This document shows, in pieces, positions 1 through 11,312 of a stretch of 64,000 nucleotides of DNA. The position numbers and the translations under genes are program-made. Each line of letters starts with the position of its first letter. Position 1 is the first letter of the stretch. A model generated the notes under the pieces. That model had not been told where the DNA came from and ran no database searches. It was given only the letters and a program-made list of their open reading frames with translations. The DNA comes from Chthoniobacter sp. (GTDB lineage Bacteria > Verrucomicrobiota > Verrucomicrobiia > Chthoniobacterales > Chthoniobacteraceae), in assembly GCA_021414005.1 (NCBI GenBank), contig JAIOPH010000004.1, positions 62,001-126,000 of the forward strand. The letters run 5' to 3'.

Positions 1-3000
1 GTGCCGGAGCCGTCTTTGACGACGGAGCCACTGCCGCTGATAACCACGCCGACCGTGATGGTGTCGGAGCGATTGTAATCCAAAATCCCGCCATTGGTAA
101 TCGCGCCCGAACCGAGTGAGCCGGCGGTGCCGCCGATGCCGACCTGAACCGTGCCACCGGTGATCGTCGTGCCTCCGTTGTAGCTGTTGTCGTTGCTCAC
201 CGTCAGCAGGGCGGCATGGGTCTTGGTCAGGGCAGCGCTGCCCGTGATCCCGAAGCCGCCCTGGAGAGTGTAGGCCTTCGTGTCGTTGTCGAAGGTTGCC
301 GATGCCGGGGCCACGTCGGCGGCACTGATGGTGACCGTGATGGACGCACCAGTAGCCGCGTCGTTGAAGACCGCTGCGTCACTGGCGATGAAGTTCGTCT
401 GGGTTCCGCTATTGCTATTCAGCACCCAGTTCGTCGTCGGGACGACCGCGAGATTGGCGGAGGTGATCCAGTTGCCGTTGCCCGCGCCACTCCAGACGGG
501 CTTGTCCACGCTGTAGCTCAAGTCCACATATCCCGCAGGATTTGCCAGGTTGAAAATAGCGCGCGGGCCGGCACTGAGGCCCGCCGTATTAAGGGCGAAG
601 GCACCAAAACCTGTGCCGCCGATGGCCCCCGCATACTGGATCAGATGCACCGTGCCGCTGCCGGAAGGCGCGGCACCGCTCAAGGTCAAGGTCACGGAAC
701 TGGCGGCGCCACTGGCGGTCAAAGCACCCGTATTGATTGCCGGGTTGATGCTGTAGTTACTGATGCCGGAGACATTGACGGTGCCGGTGTTGCTGAAGGT
801 CAGGCCGCCCACGGTAAGCGTGCCCGTGCCGCCCGATCCGGCCTCGACAATGCCGGTGTCGGCAACCGTGGCCGTGGCCGAAGACGCGGAGCCGTTGCCG
901 CCAAGGGTGGCGCCACCGGACACGGCGATGGAGGTGGTGGTGTTGGTGCCGTTCAGATAGAGTTTTCCGACTGTCACACTCGTGCTTCCGGTGTAGGTGG
1001 CCGCACCGAGGATCTGGGTGCCCGCACCAGCCTTGATCACGTTCATCCCCGGAAAGTCGCTGCCCAGCGTGCCGGAATAGGTCTTGGTTACTCCCGTGCC
1101 GGGGCTGAGCGTCAGGTCGGTCACGTTCGAGGCAATGGACAGGCTGGTGCCGCCGGTCAGACCGCCGAAGGTCGGGGTGTTGATGCCGGCGGAGAAGGCC
1201 AGCGTGCCAGCCGAGTAATTGAGCGCGCTGTTCTGCAAGGCAAGCGTGTTACCGATGGTCAGCGTGCCTTGGTTAAACAAGGTGTCACCGGACAAGGTGC
1301 TGGCACCGTTCAGGGTCCATGCGCCGCTGCCGGTCTTGGTCAGCGAGGTCGCGCCGCTGCTGCTATCCACGACGGCACCACCGAGCACGCCGGTTCCCGC
1401 GGCGGAGCCTTGCAGGGTTAGGGTCTTCGCGCCGACACCGGTAGCGGTGAGGTTGCTGCTAAAGGTGAGCGTGCCGGAGCCGGACATGTCGAGCGTGGCC
1501 CCGCCAGTCGTGCCGGCGAGATTGATGACGCGATCCGTGGTGTCGGTGCTGCCGTTGTAGGTCAGAATGGCCGGGGTCGTGGTCAGGCCGATGGAAATCG
1601 TGGCATTACCAATCGCGGGCTGACCCAAGGGGTTGGCCACACCACCGACATTCTTGATGCCATTGATGCGCAGTTCGCCAGCCTGGATGACCGTGGCACC
1701 AGTGTAGGTGCTCGCGCCCTTGAGTTCCTGGACGCCCGCACCGGTCTTGATGACGTAGGTGCCGGCTTCGTTCGTGCCGCCGATGACGCCCGAGTAGGAT
1801 TTGACGACGCCACCGCTACCCAACGAAATCGTGGGATTGAGGATAAGTCCCGTAAAGGTGCCGTTGCTTGTCAAGCTTGCCAAACTGCGAACCGTGCCAG
1901 TGCCATCAAGCAGCCCGCCCAGTTGCAGGGTATTCAAGTTCACCGTCGCGCCGCCAACCTGGATTGGATTGCTTGCGGTGACAGAAACGCCGAGCCACGA
2001 AGCCACGGAATCCGCCCGGATTGCGGCGTTTTGGAACGCCAACGGGACATTCATTTGGAAACCGCGATAATTCGCACTTGACCCCGAGCCGTCCCAATAC
2101 ACATCGCCGGTGAAGGTGTTGTTGCCGCCGAGATAGAGACGTTGATAACCGCCCAGTCCGGAGTTGAGGTGCTGAAGATTTCCGGGTCCGCTGATCACTC
2201 CGTTATAATTGAAGTCACCGCTGCCAGTGTTGAACTGGTTGTTACCGGCGCCGAGATAAATGCCGCGGTTGGTGCTGAGGCTGCGTCCGTCAGTGCCCGA
2301 TGCCAACTGCAGAATGCCGCCGTTCTTGATGACGATGTTGTTATCCGCTTCATTCGGGCCGGTTTGTGGCGTTGCCGGAACCGCGCCGAGTTTGGCATCG
2401 GCGAGGGTGCTGTTGGCTTCCGTGGCGTAAAGCTTGTTGGTGGTGGTCCCGGTGCCGTCGATGACGGTCCTGCCCGAGTAGGTGTTGGCCCGGTCAAGCT
2501 GCAACGTGCCGGAACCGACCTTGATGAGGCTCGGCCCGGTGACCCCGGCGCTGCTGGAGATCACCCCGGCATAGGTAGTGCCGGTGTTGTTGCCACCGGT
2601 CGTCAGGGTATTCAAACCGAGGCTCACGTTGCCGCCGCTGGCACCGCCGCCGGCCAGCGAGCCGATGCGCGTGTCGATGCCATTGAGGTCAAGGGTGACA
2701 CCGATGGCGTTGGCCAGCGTGACGGCGGATTCATTGCCGAGAGGGCCGCTGGTGCCGGCCACGGAAACCACACCCACTTTGATGGTGCCGCCGCTGATGG
2801 TCGTTGTGCCGGTGTAGTTGCTGGCACCTGATAGAGTCAGCGAGTTGGCACCGAGTTTGGTGAGGGCCCGGGTGCCCGTCAGGACCGCGGAACTGGTGTA
2901 GTCGCCAGCGGTGGTGTCGATGCCGACGCCCGAAGTGGCGTTCATGGACACGCCCGCCAGAGTATTGGCGATCAGGTTGGTGAGGTCCGTGTCACTGAAA

Positions 3001-5285
3001 AAGCCCGCGCCGCCCACGCCCAGCCCGAGCGTCGTTGCCGCCGCGACCGTCGTGGTGCCACTACTGGGCTTGGCCGCCGTGTTCAAATAGGTCAGAATCC
3101 CTGCATTGACATTGGTCCCGGTGTCATAGGTGTTGGTTCCGGAGAGATTCAGAATGCCGTTGCCGGTCTTGGTCAGGGTTCCGCCGGTGCCGGTGATATT
3201 TCCACTCATGGTGCTGGTCAAGGGAACCGCGGCATCGACTTGCACCGTGCGATTCGCGGCACCGAGGTCGAGGGCGTTCTTGAATTCGATGGAGTTGGCC
3301 GCCGTTGTGGCGTTGAGCAAGAACGTGGTCGGCAGAAAGGCCGCGGTGCCCCAGGTCAGCGCCGTAGGGCTGACGAGGGTGCCGAAGGCTACCTGGACAT
3401 TGGCTCCGTTGGCGGTGAAGCCGCTGGCACCGCCCGTGATCTGCATGTTGCCGGCCGCGCTGCCGCCGGTGCGGGCAAGGTTGGCCCCGGTCTCGAACAA
3501 CCCGCCGTTGAGCGTCAGCAGGCTGCTGGTGTTCAGTCCCGCGGCGTCATTGGCGCGGACGGAGCCACCGGTGATGTTCAATTCACCGGTGAACCCAGCC
3601 ATGGCTTGTGAAATGATCAACTGGTTGGTGCCGGTCTTGGTGAGCTTGTTGGCTCCCGTAACCTGGCCTGCGGTATTAAGCGTGAGGGCGCTGTTGGTCG
3701 CCTCAATTGTGCCACCGGCGGCATTGGAGAAATCAAACGTGCGGGTGGAGGTGTAAGCCGCGTTTCCGGTGACAAAGGTTCCACCTTGGAAATATAGTTT
3801 GTTGGCCGCATTGCCGAGTTCGGTGTCGGCCCGAACGGCGAGCCTGCCGCTCATGAGATACCAGTCGCCGATGACAGCGTTGGTCCGTGTGTTATTGCCG
3901 TCACCAATGTCCACCGTGCCTGAACCCGCAATCTGGAGTTTCGCTCCTGCCAAACCGCCGGTGAGGCGTGTATTGCCGCCGGCGTTGATGGTCAAAACAT
4001 TGGTGGTGGTGCTGCCGCTGTTGAAGGTGAACACGCCGGTTCCCGAGGCCTGCAAGTTGATGTTTTTCTGAATCGTGGCGTTGCCGCCGGTTCCGTTGAG
4101 AATGGTTCCTCCCGTATTGAATGTGATGCCTCCTCCATTGGCGACTGTGACAGCATTGCCGATTTCGAGCGTGCCGGTGGTAGTGGTGCCGTTGCCGATC
4201 AGAATGGTCGTGGCCGCGGTTCCAAACGCGGTGGCGTTTTCAATGCGCAGGGTTCCGCCGTCGATCTGGGTGTTGCCGGTACGGACGCTCGCGGCCTGCA
4301 GGGTGAGTTTACCCGCGCCGACCTTGGTGAAGGAGTTGGTGTTGGTGGCCAAGGCCGCCGAAAGCGTGATGTCACCGGCTCCACCAATCGTCGTGCCCCC
4401 CACCGCAATCGTCACCACGCCCGAATAGCTGGCCGCGCCGCCGCTGTTAGTCAGCGCTCCGGTGGTGCTGGAAGTGCCCGTCCCGCTGATGGACAGCGCC
4501 TCGGCAGCACTGAGCGTGAACCCACCCAGATCGAGCGCGGCTCCGGTGGCACTCACCGTGGTTCCGGCGGCATTGGTTCCGAGCGGGGTATTGGCACCGC
4601 TACCCGCGGTACCGAGTTTGACTGTGCCGGCGCTGATGGTGACAGCCCCGGTGAAGCTGTTCGCGCCGGACAGGGTCAGCGTGCCTGCGCCGGATTTGGT
4701 GAGGGCGATCGCGGTCGCGCCGCCGTTGCTGATGACACCGCCGATGGCCGTATTGCCGGCACCGGTGACCGCCAGCGTCTTCGTGCCCGCCGTGCCCGTG
4801 CTGCCGCCCGTGATCGTGCCGGCGAAGGTCAGCGCATTGGTCGCGCTGTTGTTGGTGAAGGTGTAGGTCTGGGCCGTGGCGTCTTCGCCCAGCACGAGGG
4901 CGGCATTGAACAGTTCGTCCGTGGTGACGTTCGCATTTACCGTGACCGCGCCGCCATTGTTCAGCGTGAGCGTCTGGGAGTTCACCGTGCCCGAGCCGAT
5001 GGTGTATGCGGCCAAAGTGGCGGATGGGTTGTCGAAAAGGACGGTATTGATGGTCACGCCGCCGCCCAGATCGATCACGGCCCCGCCGGCTCCGACGGCC
5101 GCATTGAAGGTGGCGGTGTCCCCGGTGCCGGGGACCGGGCTGGCGCTCCAGTTGGCGGTGTTGGACCACAGAGCATCCAGACCGCCGCCGGTCCAACTGG
5201 TGCTGGCTGCCCACGAGGATGGGCTGCCAATGAGGGTAAGAGCGCAGGCGGCGGCGATGCTGCCGGTGAGGATTCGAGGGTGCAT
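1..5285 (-). CDS. Giant secreted autotransporter-type beta-strand repeat protein (C-terminus beyond window)
   Basis: The frame is open from the ATG at 5285 down to the left edge, at least 1761 residues. It starts MHPRILTGSIAAACALTLIG, a signal peptide ending near SSWA-AS, followed by a WTGGGLDALWSNTANWS-type opening typical of repeat passengers. The rest is Gly/Thr/Ser-rich with many copies of the autotransporter-associated beta-strand motif (LTKTGSGTLTLSGAN.., TYTGATVI..). I checked the frame at several points (near 3179, 2639 and position 5) and it stays open. It is probably a very long beta-helix exported to the surface. No outer-membrane barrel or PEP-CTERM tail is visible because the end is missing. 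The N-terminal RILTGSIAA is shared with the giant protein at 55737-61577, which suggests one paralogous family. Ligand and function are unknown. Confidence 0.88.
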   Translation of the reverse strand, partial: MHPRILTGSIAAACALTLIGSPSSWAASTSWTGGGLDALWSNTANWSASPVPGTGDTATFNAAVGAGGAVIDLGGGVTINTVLFDNPSATLAAYTIGSGTVNSQTLTLNNGGAVTVNANVTTDELFNAALVLGEDATAQTYTFTNNSATNALTFAGTITGGSTGTAGTKTLAVTGAGNTAIGGVISNGGATAIALTKSGAGTLTLSGANSFTGAVTISAGTVKLGTAGSGANTPLGTNAAGTTVSATGAALDLGGFTLSAAEALSISGTGTSSTTGALTNSGGAASYSGVVTIAVGGTTIGGAGDITLSAALATNTNSFTKVGAGKLTLQAASVRTGNTQIDGGTLRIENATAFGTAATTILIGNGTTTTGTLEIGNAVTVANGGGITFNTGGTILNGTGGNATIQKNINLQASGTGVFTFNSGSTTTNVLTINAGGNTRLTGGLAGAKLQIAGSGTVDIGDGNNTRTNAVIGDWYLMSGRLAVRADTELGNAANKLYFQGGTFVTGNAAYTSTRTFDFSNAAGGTIEATNSALTLNTAGQVTGANKLTKTGTNQLIISQAMAGFTGELNITGGSVRANDAAGLNTSSLLTLNGGLFETGANLARTGGSAAGNMQITGGASGFTANGANVQVAFGTLVSPTALTWGTAAFLPTTFLLNATTAANSIEFKNALDLGAANRTVQVDAAVPLTSTMSGNITGTGGTLTKTGNGILNLSGTNTYDTGTNVNAGILTYLNTAAKPSSGTTTVAAATTLGLGVGGAGFFSDTDLTNLIANTLAGVSMNATSGVGIDTTAGDYTSSAVLTGTRALTKLGANSLTLSGASNYTGTTTISGGTIKVGVVSVAGTSGPLGNESAVTLANAIGVTLDLNGIDTRIGSLAGGGASGGNVSLGLNTLTTGGNNTGTTYAGVISSSAGVTGPSLIKVGSGTLQLDRANTYSGRTVIDGTGTTTNKLYATEANSTLADAKLGAVPATPQTGPNEADNNIVIKNGGILQLASGTDGRSLSTNRGIYLGAGNNQFNTGSGDFNYNGVISGPGNLQHLNSGLGGYQRLYLGGNNTFTGDVYWDGSGSSANYRGFQMNVPLAFQNAAIRADSVASWLGVSVTASNPIQVGGATVNLNTLQLGGLLDGTGTVRSLASLTSNGTFTGLILNPTISLGSGGVVKSYSGVIGGTNEAGTYVIKTGAGVQELKGASTYTGATVIQAGELRINGIKNVGGVANPLGQPAIGNATISIGLTTTPAILTYNGSTDTTDRVINLAGTTGGATLDMSGSGTLTFSSNLTATGVGAKTLTLQGSAAGTGVLGGAVVDSSSGATSLTKTGSGAWTLNGASTLSGDTLFNQGTLTIGNTLALQNSALNYSAGTLAFSAGINTPTFGGLTGGTSLSIASNVTDLTLSPGTGVTKTYSGTLGSDFPGMNVIKAGAGTQILGAATYTGSTSVTVGKLYLNGTNTTTSIAVSGGATLGGNGSASSATATVADTGIVEAGSGGTGTLTVGGLTFSNTGTVNVSGISNYSINPAINTGALTASGAASSVTLTLSGAAPSGSGTVHLIQYAGAIGGTGFGAFALNTAGLSAGPRAIFNLANPAGYVDLSYSVDKPVWSGAGNGNWITSANLAVVPTTNWVLNSNSGTQTNFIASDAAVFNDAATGASITVTISAADVAPASATFDNDTKAYTLQGGFGITGSAALTKTHAALLTVSNDNSYNGGTTITGGTVQVGIGGTAGSLGSGAITNGGILDYNRSDTITVGVVISGSGSVVKDGSG

Positions 5286-5467
5286 GGCGGGTTTTTTGGG
5301 GTTGGTCTCGGGGTGGATGGCAGAGGCTTGAGATGCAATGCCAAGCTCGGATAATAATCGCCGCCATGATAGATGCAACCCTAGTCGGCCATCGGGAGAC
5401 CGTTGACTGCCTGCCAAAGGGGGGGGCGCATGCACGCTGCAAATGCGGACTGCTGCGGTTCAAGTCC

Positions 5468-6277
5468 CTATCGTCCCTGTGGCTGCGCCATCGACCGGCA
5501 GACTTCGGGGTAATACGTGTCGAAGATTGGCTGATAGGCATGATAAACGACCCTCACGAGGGAAGGATCCATTTCGTGAATCCATTGACCCGGCTTGCCG
5601 GAGCGGTAGTGGTGCTGATCGTCCACCACACCCTGGGGGCGTCCTCCGCTCATTGTCTCAAAGGTGAACTGGGAAAGAATGGCCGACAGATCAGAACCCA
5701 AGAGGTCCTGCAATTCCCGTTGAGCGCATGTGAAGTCGCCGGTGAGATCCTCCATGCGAACGGTCCTGATCCTGGGATCAGCAAAATTCCAACGCCGCAG
5801 GCAGAACAGGGGCCCCAGCACCGGACCCATAAAATCAAATCGCTCCAAAAAATTCCAAGTGGCAATCATTCCGTCAACTTTGTCGAGTGAGAGCAGGACT
5901 TTCCGATGAATGGCCAACTCAGGCCATTCATCGACTGCATGGGTGTTCCTGTGGGAATAATAGGCCGATACAATCAGGTCGAGCGGGTTGCGAATGACGT
6001 GAATCGGCGATGGCGTTCCGCGGCCCAAACAGGGCAAATAGGCCTGCGCACAGAAGTCGTAACTGCTATTAAGAAGCAGAACCATGTCGGGAACGGGCAA
6101 ATTCTGCGGCATGGCCTCGTCTGTGCAGGGAGTTTGGAAGAACGACCGGCCGGAAATCCTGCTGAACTTTTGCAAGATGTGCGAAAGCCACATGGTCGCA
6201 CATTTGTGATGAGTGAAGATGATACGGGGGCCGTTCGCGGTCGGAGTATTAGCCTTCGGATTTAATGGCACGATCAT
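5468..6277 (-). CDS. Sulfotransferase family protein
   Basis: This 269-residue protein has the two PAPS-binding signatures of cytosolic-type sulfotransferases. A 5'-phosphosulfate loop (THHKCATMWL) lies at residues 22-31, and a 3'-phosphate-binding segment (VIRNPLDLIVSAYYSHR) at residues 94-110. It should transfer a sulfuryl group from PAPS to an unidentified acceptor, perhaps a glycan or lipid. There is no signal peptide, so it is likely cytoplasmic. The length matches single-domain bacterial members. It lies directly upstream of the giant secreted repeat protein on the same strand, with a gap of about 180 bases, so co-expression is possible. A secreted arylsulfatase is encoded far away (43448-45019), so a functional link would be speculation. 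Confidence 0.8.
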   Translation of the reverse strand: MIVPLNPKANTPTANGPRIIFTHHKCATMWLSHILQKFSRISGRSFFQTPCTDEAMPQNLPVPDMVLLLNSSYDFCAQAYLPCLGRGTPSPIHVIRNPLDLIVSAYYSHRNTHAVDEWPELAIHRKVLLSLDKVDGMIATWNFLERFDFMGPVLGPLFCLRRWNFADPRIRTVRMEDLTGDFTCAQRELQDLLGSDLSAILSQFTFETMSGGRPQGVVDDQHHYRSGKPGQWIHEMDPSLVRVVYHAYQPIFDTYYPEVCRSMAQPQGR

Positions 6278-6316
6278 GGAATTCGAGGTTGGACGGCCGC
6301 TGATGCTTTGACTGAG

Positions 6317-6334
6317 ACCCCGGATTCCCGGGGC
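6317..6334 (-). terminator. Short GC hairpin after the DUF1501 gene
   Basis: An inverted repeat CCCCGG-ATTC-CCGGGG spans 6318-6333, just downstream of the DUF1501 stop at 6353 on the minus strand. No T-tract follows it, so it is at best a weak or Rho-assisted terminator, or an mRNA 3'-end stabiliser. Confidence 0.3.
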
Positions 6335-6352
6335 GGCTTTACCGCAGGAAAA

Positions 6353-7828
6353 CTACGCCAGCATCCCCTTCACCACTTCGCCGAAGACGTCCGTGAGGCG
6401 GTAGTCGCGGCCTTGGAAGCGGTAGGTGAGCTTGGTGTGGTCGAGGCCGAAGCAGTGCAGGATGGTGGCTTGCAGGTCGTGGACGTGGACCTTGTCCTTG
6501 GCGATGTGGTAGCCGATTTCGTCGGTCTCGCCATACACCGTGCCGCCTTTGATCCCGCCGCCGGCGAGCCAGACGCTGAAGGCGTGCGGATGATGGTCGC
6601 GGCCAATGAGCTTCGGGTTTTTCGTGCGATCTTCGTTCATGGGTGTACGCCCGAATTCGCCGCCCCAGATGATCAGCGTGTCGTCGAACATGCCACGCTG
6701 TTTCAGATCCTTGATGAGCGCGGCACAGGCGCGGTCCGTGTCGCCGCACTGACGGATAAGCCCCTCGCGCAAATCGTTGCCCGGGTTGTCGCCGTGCTGA
6801 TCCCAGCCCCAGTGGTAGAGCTGTACGAAGCGCGTGCCGCGCTCCAGGAGGCGGCGTGCGAGCAGCACGTTGTTGGCAAAGGAAATCTTGCCCGGCTGGA
6901 CGCCATACATTTCACGGATGGACTCCGGCTCCTGCGCGATGTCCATGAGATCGGGCACGCTGGTCTGCATGCGGTAGGCGAGTTCGTATTGCGCGATGCG
7001 CGTCATCGTCTCGGGATCGCCCACTTCACGGAGCTGGATTTCATTGAGGTCCTTCAGCGCGTCGAGCGAGCGGCGGCGGCCCGCGCCGTCCATGCCGGGT
7101 GGGTTGGAGACGTAAAGGACGGGGTCGCCCTGCGAGCGGCATTGCACGCCCTGATAGACGGTCGGCAGAAAACCCGAGCCCCAGAGTGACGCGCCGCCGT
7201 CGGGCGTCTTGCCGCCGCTGGTCAGCACCACGAAGCCGGGCAAGTCCTGCGACTCATTGCCGAGCCCATAGGTGAGCCACGCGCCCATGCCGGGTCGGCC
7301 CATGCGCGAGGAGCCGGTGTGAACGAAAAGCTGCGCAGGCGCGTGATTGAACTGCTCGGTGAACATCGAGCGCACGAGGCAGATGTCGTCGGCCACCGAG
7401 CCGAGATGCGGGAGCAACTCGACCATCTCCATGCCGCACTGCCCGTAGCGGACGAATTTGTGCGGCGTGCCGAGCATCTTGGGGACGCCTTTGATGAAGG
7501 CGAAGCGCTCCTTTTTGAAAAGCGACTCGGGGCAGTCCTGGCCGTTGAGTTCGTTGAGCTTCGGCTTGTGGTCGAAAAGATCGAGCTGCGATGGCGCGCC
7601 GGCCATGTGGATGTAGATCGCGCGCTTGGCCTTGCCGGGAAAATGCGCGGGCTTCGGCAGCATGGAGGCATCTGCGAGACCGGGATTTTCGGAAGCAGCG
7701 TGGAGATCGCGCTGGAGCAGGGAAGCGAGCGCCAGCGAGCCGATGCCGCCGGCAGTGCGGCCAAAAAAGGTGCGGCGCGTGATCGCGCGGAGGGCTTCTT
7801 CGCTGACGGTTTGCGGGGTGGATTTCAT
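6353..7828 (-). CDS. DUF1501 domain protein with Tat signal
   Basis: This is a 491-residue member of the DUF1501 family, a branch of the alkaline-phosphatase/sulfatase-like superfamily common in Planctomycetes and Verrucomicrobia. The N-terminus carries a twin-arginine signal ([12 protein letters not shown], Arg18-Arg19) before a hydrophobic stretch, so export through Tat is likely. Internal motifs are [14 protein letters not shown] near the start and WGGEFGRTP plus [15 protein letters not shown] near the end. I chose ATG 7828 because AAAAGG lies six bases upstream. ATG 7834 would give a four-base ATGA overlap with the upstream gene but leaves no room for a ribosome site. Either way it is translationally coupled to the PSD1 gene. 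The substrate is unknown. Confidence 0.85.
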   Translation of the reverse strand: MKSTPQTVSEEALRAITRRTFFGRTAGGIGSLALASLLQRDLHAASENPGLADASMLPKPAHFPGKAKRAIYIHMAGAPSQLDLFDHKPKLNELNGQDCPESLFKKERFAFIKGVPKMLGTPHKFVRYGQCGMEMVELLPHLGSVADDICLVRSMFTEQFNHAPAQLFVHTGSSRMGRPGMGAWLTYGLGNESQDLPGFVVLTSGGKTPDGGASLWGSGFLPTVYQGVQCRSQGDPVLYVSNPPGMDGAGRRRSLDALKDLNEIQLREVGDPETMTRIAQYELAYRMQTSVPDLMDIAQEPESIREMYGVQPGKISFANNVLLARRLLERGTRFVQLYHWGWDQHGDNPGNDLREGLIRQCGDTDRACAALIKDLKQRGMFDDTLIIWGGEFGRTPMNEDRTKNPKLIGRDHHPHAFSVWLAGGGIKGGTVYGETDEIGYHIAKDKVHVHDLQATILHCFGLDHTKLTYRFQGRDYRLTDVFGEVVKGMLA

Positions 7829-7830
7829 GG

Positions 7831-10455
7831 TCATCCTTTTGAGATCATTTCGTCGAGATTGAGCAGCACATTCGCCACCACGGTCCACGCGGCCAGCTCG
7901 GCGAGGTCGGCTTCGCCCGGCGGCTTGCCGAGTTCGCTGGCGGCCATGTGCTCGGCGTCGCTGGACCGCGTGCGATAGTGCGCGCTTTCGCTTTCGTAGA
8001 GTTTTTCCAGCCGCACGATCTCCGCCTCGGTGGGCAGGCGCGCGAGGCAGGTGCGGAAGGCGAACGCAATGCGCGCGCGGACGTCGCCGGGCGTGGCGGC
8101 GACCCTGCGCGCGAGCGCCTGCGCGGCCTCGATGAAGGCGCGGTCGTTGAGCGTGTTCAGCGCCTGAAGCGGGGTGTCGCTGCGGTTGCGGCGGAGCACG
8201 CAGAACTCGCGGCTCGGCGCGTCGAAGGTCGTCATTAGCGGATGCGGCATCGAGCGCCGCCAGAAAGTGTAAAGCCCGCGCCGGTATTTGTCCTCACCGC
8301 CGCTCGTCTTCCACGCGTCGCCGCTATAAACGATCTGCCACAGCCCATCCGGCTGCGGCGGCATCACGCTCGGTCCGCCGATTTTGCGCGAAAGCAACCC
8401 GCTCACCGCCAGCGCCTGGTCGCGAATCATCTCCGCCTCCAGCCGCACCCGCGGCCCGCGCGCGAGCAGCCGGTTGTCGGGGTCGCGTTCGCGCGTTTCG
8501 GGCACGACGCGGCTGGACTGCCGATAGGTCGCGCTCGTGACGATCAGCTTGTGCAGCGCCTTCGTGCTCCACGGCTTCCCGCCGCCCGCGCCGTCCATGA
8601 ACTGCACGGCCAGCCAGTCGAGCAGTTCCGGATGCGTCGGCGGCTCGCCCTGCTTGCCGAACTCCTCAACCGTCTCGACGATCCCCCTGCCAAAAAATTG
8701 TTCCCAAGTGCGGTTCACGATTACCCGCGCGGTGAGTGGATTCTCGCGATCCACCATCCAGCGCGCCAGGCCGAGCCGGTTGGCCGGGGCATTTGCGGGA
8801 AACGGATGGAGCGCCGCGGGCGTGGCGGGCTGCACTTCCTCGGCTGTGCTGAGATACGCGCCGCGGATGTGGCGCTTGGTCACGCGCGGCTTGTCGAGCT
8901 CCGCCATCACCGCCGTGGTCGGCAGCGCTTTGGCAAAATCGTCAGTCGCCTTCTTCGCGCTGGCGGCGGCAGCGGTGAGCTGTTTCACCTCGGGTGAAAT
9001 GGAGCGGTAATGCTCGCGCAGCCGCGCCCGCTGAGGCTCGTCGCGGTCCGCTGCGGCCACGCCGAAAATCTCGCGTATATCGGCCGGGAGCGCCGGGCCG
9101 GCCGGGGTCTTCGCGTCCGCCGGGGCGAGCACGTCCTCGGACGCGGCTTGCGCCGCCGCGAGTTCCGCCGAGGTGAGCTTTTCCCACTCCGCCTGCGCGG
9201 CGATGAATTGCGGCGCGGCCACCGGATTCGCCGCGAGCTTTTCCGCCTCGCGCCGCGCCGCCTGGAGCTGCGCATATTTTTCCCGCTGCTCGGCGGGGAC
9301 GACCTGAATGGTGGGCGCATGATCGCCGCGGTCGGCGTCCGCCGTGTTATTCAGGAACGCCATGAACTGGTAATACTCCTTGGTGAGGAACGGATCGTAT
9401 TTGTGGTTGTGGCATTGCGCGCACGCGATCGTGGTGCCCATCCACACGGCGAAGGTCGTATTGATGCGATCAACCACCGCCTCGTAGCGGAACTCCTCGT
9501 CGTCCGTGCCGCCTTCCGTGTTCGTCATGGTGTTGCGGTGAAAACCGGTCGCGACCTTTTGGGCCTCGGTCGCGCCCGGCAGCAGGTCGCCGGCGATCTG
9601 CTCGACGGTGAACTGGTCGAACGGGAGGTCGCGATTCAGCGCGTCGATCACCCAGTCGCGCCACGGCCACATGTTGCGGCGGTGATCAGCCTCGTAGCCA
9701 TTCGTGTCGGCATAGCGCGCGAGGTCCAGCCAGGGCCGCGCCCAGCGCTCGCCGTAAGCGGGCGACGCGAGCAGGCGGTCCACGGCTTTTTCGTAAGCGC
9801 CCGGCGTTCCGTCCGCGAGGAACGCCTCCACCTCCTCCAGCGTCGGCGGCAATCCCGTCAGGTCGAGCGAGACTCGCCGCAGCAGCACCGCGCGTTCGGC
9901 CTCCACACTTGGTTTCAGCCCTTCCTTTTCCAAACGCGCCAGCACCCAGCGGTCGACGCCATTGCGCGACCAGGCCGCTGCTTTCACCTCCGGCAGCGGA
10001 CGTGCCACCGGCTTCACGTAGGCCCAGTGCTTCGCCTGATTCATCGAGCCGTCGTCTGGCATCGCCGCACCGTTATCGATCCACCCCTTGAGCCGCGCCA
10101 CCTGCTCCGCCGTCAGCCGCTCGCGGCGGTCCGCGCCTTTGCCCGGCGGCGGCATTTGTTCGTCGGGATCGTCGCTGATGATGCGCTTGAACATCTCACT
10201 CTCGCCGCTTTTCCCCGCCACAAAGGGCGCGTGATTCGAATCGCCGCCGCGCAGGATGTCCACCTTTCGGTCCAGCCGCAGCCCACCCTTTTGCTTCTTC
10301 GCGCCGTGACAGTCGAAACACTGCTTCTCCAGCAGCGGGCGGATCGCGCCTTGAAAAGAAATCTCCTCGCCGCGTGCGAGCGTCGCGGCGAACACGAGCG
10401 CGGACGCGCGGGCGAAATGGCGAAGCGAGGAACAGAACGGATCAAGGCGTGGCAT
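7831..10455 (-). CDS. PSCyt1/DUF1549/DUF1553 secreted cytochrome-like protein
   Basis: This 874-residue protein has the planctomycete cytochrome-C layout. A signal peptide covers residues 1-29, a heme-binding CFDCH motif (Cys46, Cys49, His50) is followed by [12 protein letters not shown], and then come the DUF1549 domain ([20 protein letters not shown] region, with [12 protein letters not shown], a second CxxCH) and a C-terminal DUF1553 domain ([35 protein letters not shown]). A charged, Ala-rich coiled-coil-like stretch lies between them. Such proteins almost always precede a DUF1501 gene, as here (stop and start within a few bases). They are presumed periplasmic redox or catabolic enzymes, but the reaction is not established. 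A second, diverged copy of the pair lies at 23508-27299. Confidence 0.88.
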   Translation of the reverse strand: MPRLDPFCSSLRHFARASALVFAATLARGEEISFQGAIRPLLEKQCFDCHGAKKQKGGLRLDRKVDILRGGDSNHAPFVAGKSGESEMFKRIISDDPDEQMPPPGKGADRRERLTAEQVARLKGWIDNGAAMPDDGSMNQAKHWAYVKPVARPLPEVKAAAWSRNGVDRWVLARLEKEGLKPSVEAERAVLLRRVSLDLTGLPPTLEEVEAFLADGTPGAYEKAVDRLLASPAYGERWARPWLDLARYADTNGYEADHRRNMWPWRDWVIDALNRDLPFDQFTVEQIAGDLLPGATEAQKVATGFHRNTMTNTEGGTDDEEFRYEAVVDRINTTFAVWMGTTIACAQCHNHKYDPFLTKEYYQFMAFLNNTADADRGDHAPTIQVVPAEQREKYAQLQAARREAEKLAANPVAAPQFIAAQAEWEKLTSAELAAAQAASEDVLAPADAKTPAGPALPADIREIFGVAAADRDEPQRARLREHYRSISPEVKQLTAAAASAKKATDDFAKALPTTAVMAELDKPRVTKRHIRGAYLSTAEEVQPATPAALHPFPANAPANRLGLARWMVDRENPLTARVIVNRTWEQFFGRGIVETVEEFGKQGEPPTHPELLDWLAVQFMDGAGGGKPWSTKALHKLIVTSATYRQSSRVVPETRERDPDNRLLARGPRVRLEAEMIRDQALAVSGLLSRKIGGPSVMPPQPDGLWQIVYSGDAWKTSGGEDKYRRGLYTFWRRSMPHPLMTTFDAPSREFCVLRRNRSDTPLQALNTLNDRAFIEAAQALARRVAATPGDVRARIAFAFRTCLARLPTEAEIVRLEKLYESESAHYRTRSSDAEHMAASELGKPPGEADLAELAAWTVVANVLLNLDEMISKG

Positions 10456-10612
10456 GATGAGAAGAGTGGGAAGTCGGCGGTTCGCCCGCCGCTGGCACCG
10501 ACCATAGTGCTTCCGCCCTTTACTTCATCAAAAAATCGCCGTCCGCCCGGACCTCCCGCCATGGCCCACGAGGAACTCTCCGGCTGGCACCGCCCGTGCT
10601 GGATAAGGTGTT

Positions 10613-11236
10613 GTGAAGTTTTGCACCGCTCTCCTCCTCGCGCTGGCGGGCGTTGCTGTGGCCGGGCCGGGGGATTTGGCGGACGAGGTGCAGGCGGAGA
10701 TCAATCTCGCCCGCACCGCACCGCAGGAGTACGCGCGCATCGTGGCCCGGGAGGCTGGCGGGCGGCAGCATATCGAAGGCGAGCGCGTGGTGCGGGAGGC
10801 GATACGTTTTTTGGAAAAGGCCAGTCCGCTCCCGCCTCTGCGCATGGCTCCGGGGCTTCAGGAAAGTGCGCGGAGCCATGTGTCGGATCAGGGGCCGTCG
10901 GGCGGCATTGGACACCGGGGCGACGATGGCAGCACGCCGTGGAAACGGATGACGCGGTTCGGGAGCTGGAGCGGAAGGGCGGCGGAGAATATCGCCTACG
11001 GTCGGCACGACGCGCGCGGCATCGTGGTGGCGCTGATCGTGGATGACGGCGTGCGGGATCGCGGCCACCGGCAGAACATCTTTGGCCGCGAATTCCGCTG
11101 CGCAGGCATCGCCACCGGACCCCACGCGCGGTATGGCACGATGTGCGTGATCGACTTCGCCGCGGCTTACAAGGAGCGGGCCGATGAACTGGCGGAAAAC
11201 GCCGCCCGCGCGGAGCAGCCCTTTTTCCGCTGGTAG
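10613..11236 (+). CDS. Secreted CAP-domain (SCP/PR1-like) protein
   Basis: Translation begins at a GTG with AAGG four bases upstream and gives 207 residues. A short signal peptide ([18 protein letters not shown]) precedes a single CAP domain. Recognisable elements are the N-terminal helix ([16 protein letters not shown]), [23 protein letters not shown] and [19 protein letters not shown]. The usual Trp-Met-Ser segment before the last motif is replaced by [10 protein letters not shown], so the canonical cavity is somewhat altered. Bacterial CAP proteins are exported and of mostly unknown function. It is divergent from the PSD1 gene and its 3' end lies 76 bases before pyrH, so it may share transcripts with the translation genes. 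Confidence 0.82.
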   Translation: MKFCTALLLALAGVAVAGPGDLADEVQAEINLARTAPQEYARIVAREAGGRQHIEGERVVREAIRFLEKASPLPPLRMAPGLQESARSHVSDQGPSGGIGHRGDDGSTPWKRMTRFGSWSGRAAENIAYGRHDARGIVVALIVDDGVRDRGHRQNIFGREFRCAGIATGPHARYGTMCVIDFAAAYKERADELAENAARAEQPFFRW

Positions 11237-11312
11237 GAGTGCGGGCGCGGGTGCGGTGCGCCACGAATTTCCCTTCCCATGCGGCGCGCGGTTCGTGTTC
11301 TATCTGCTGCCC

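Noticed and set aside
2142..4866. Many plus-strand frames opposite the giant repeat gene
   Set aside because: All are shadows of the continuous minus-strand repeat protein, whose frame I checked at several points.
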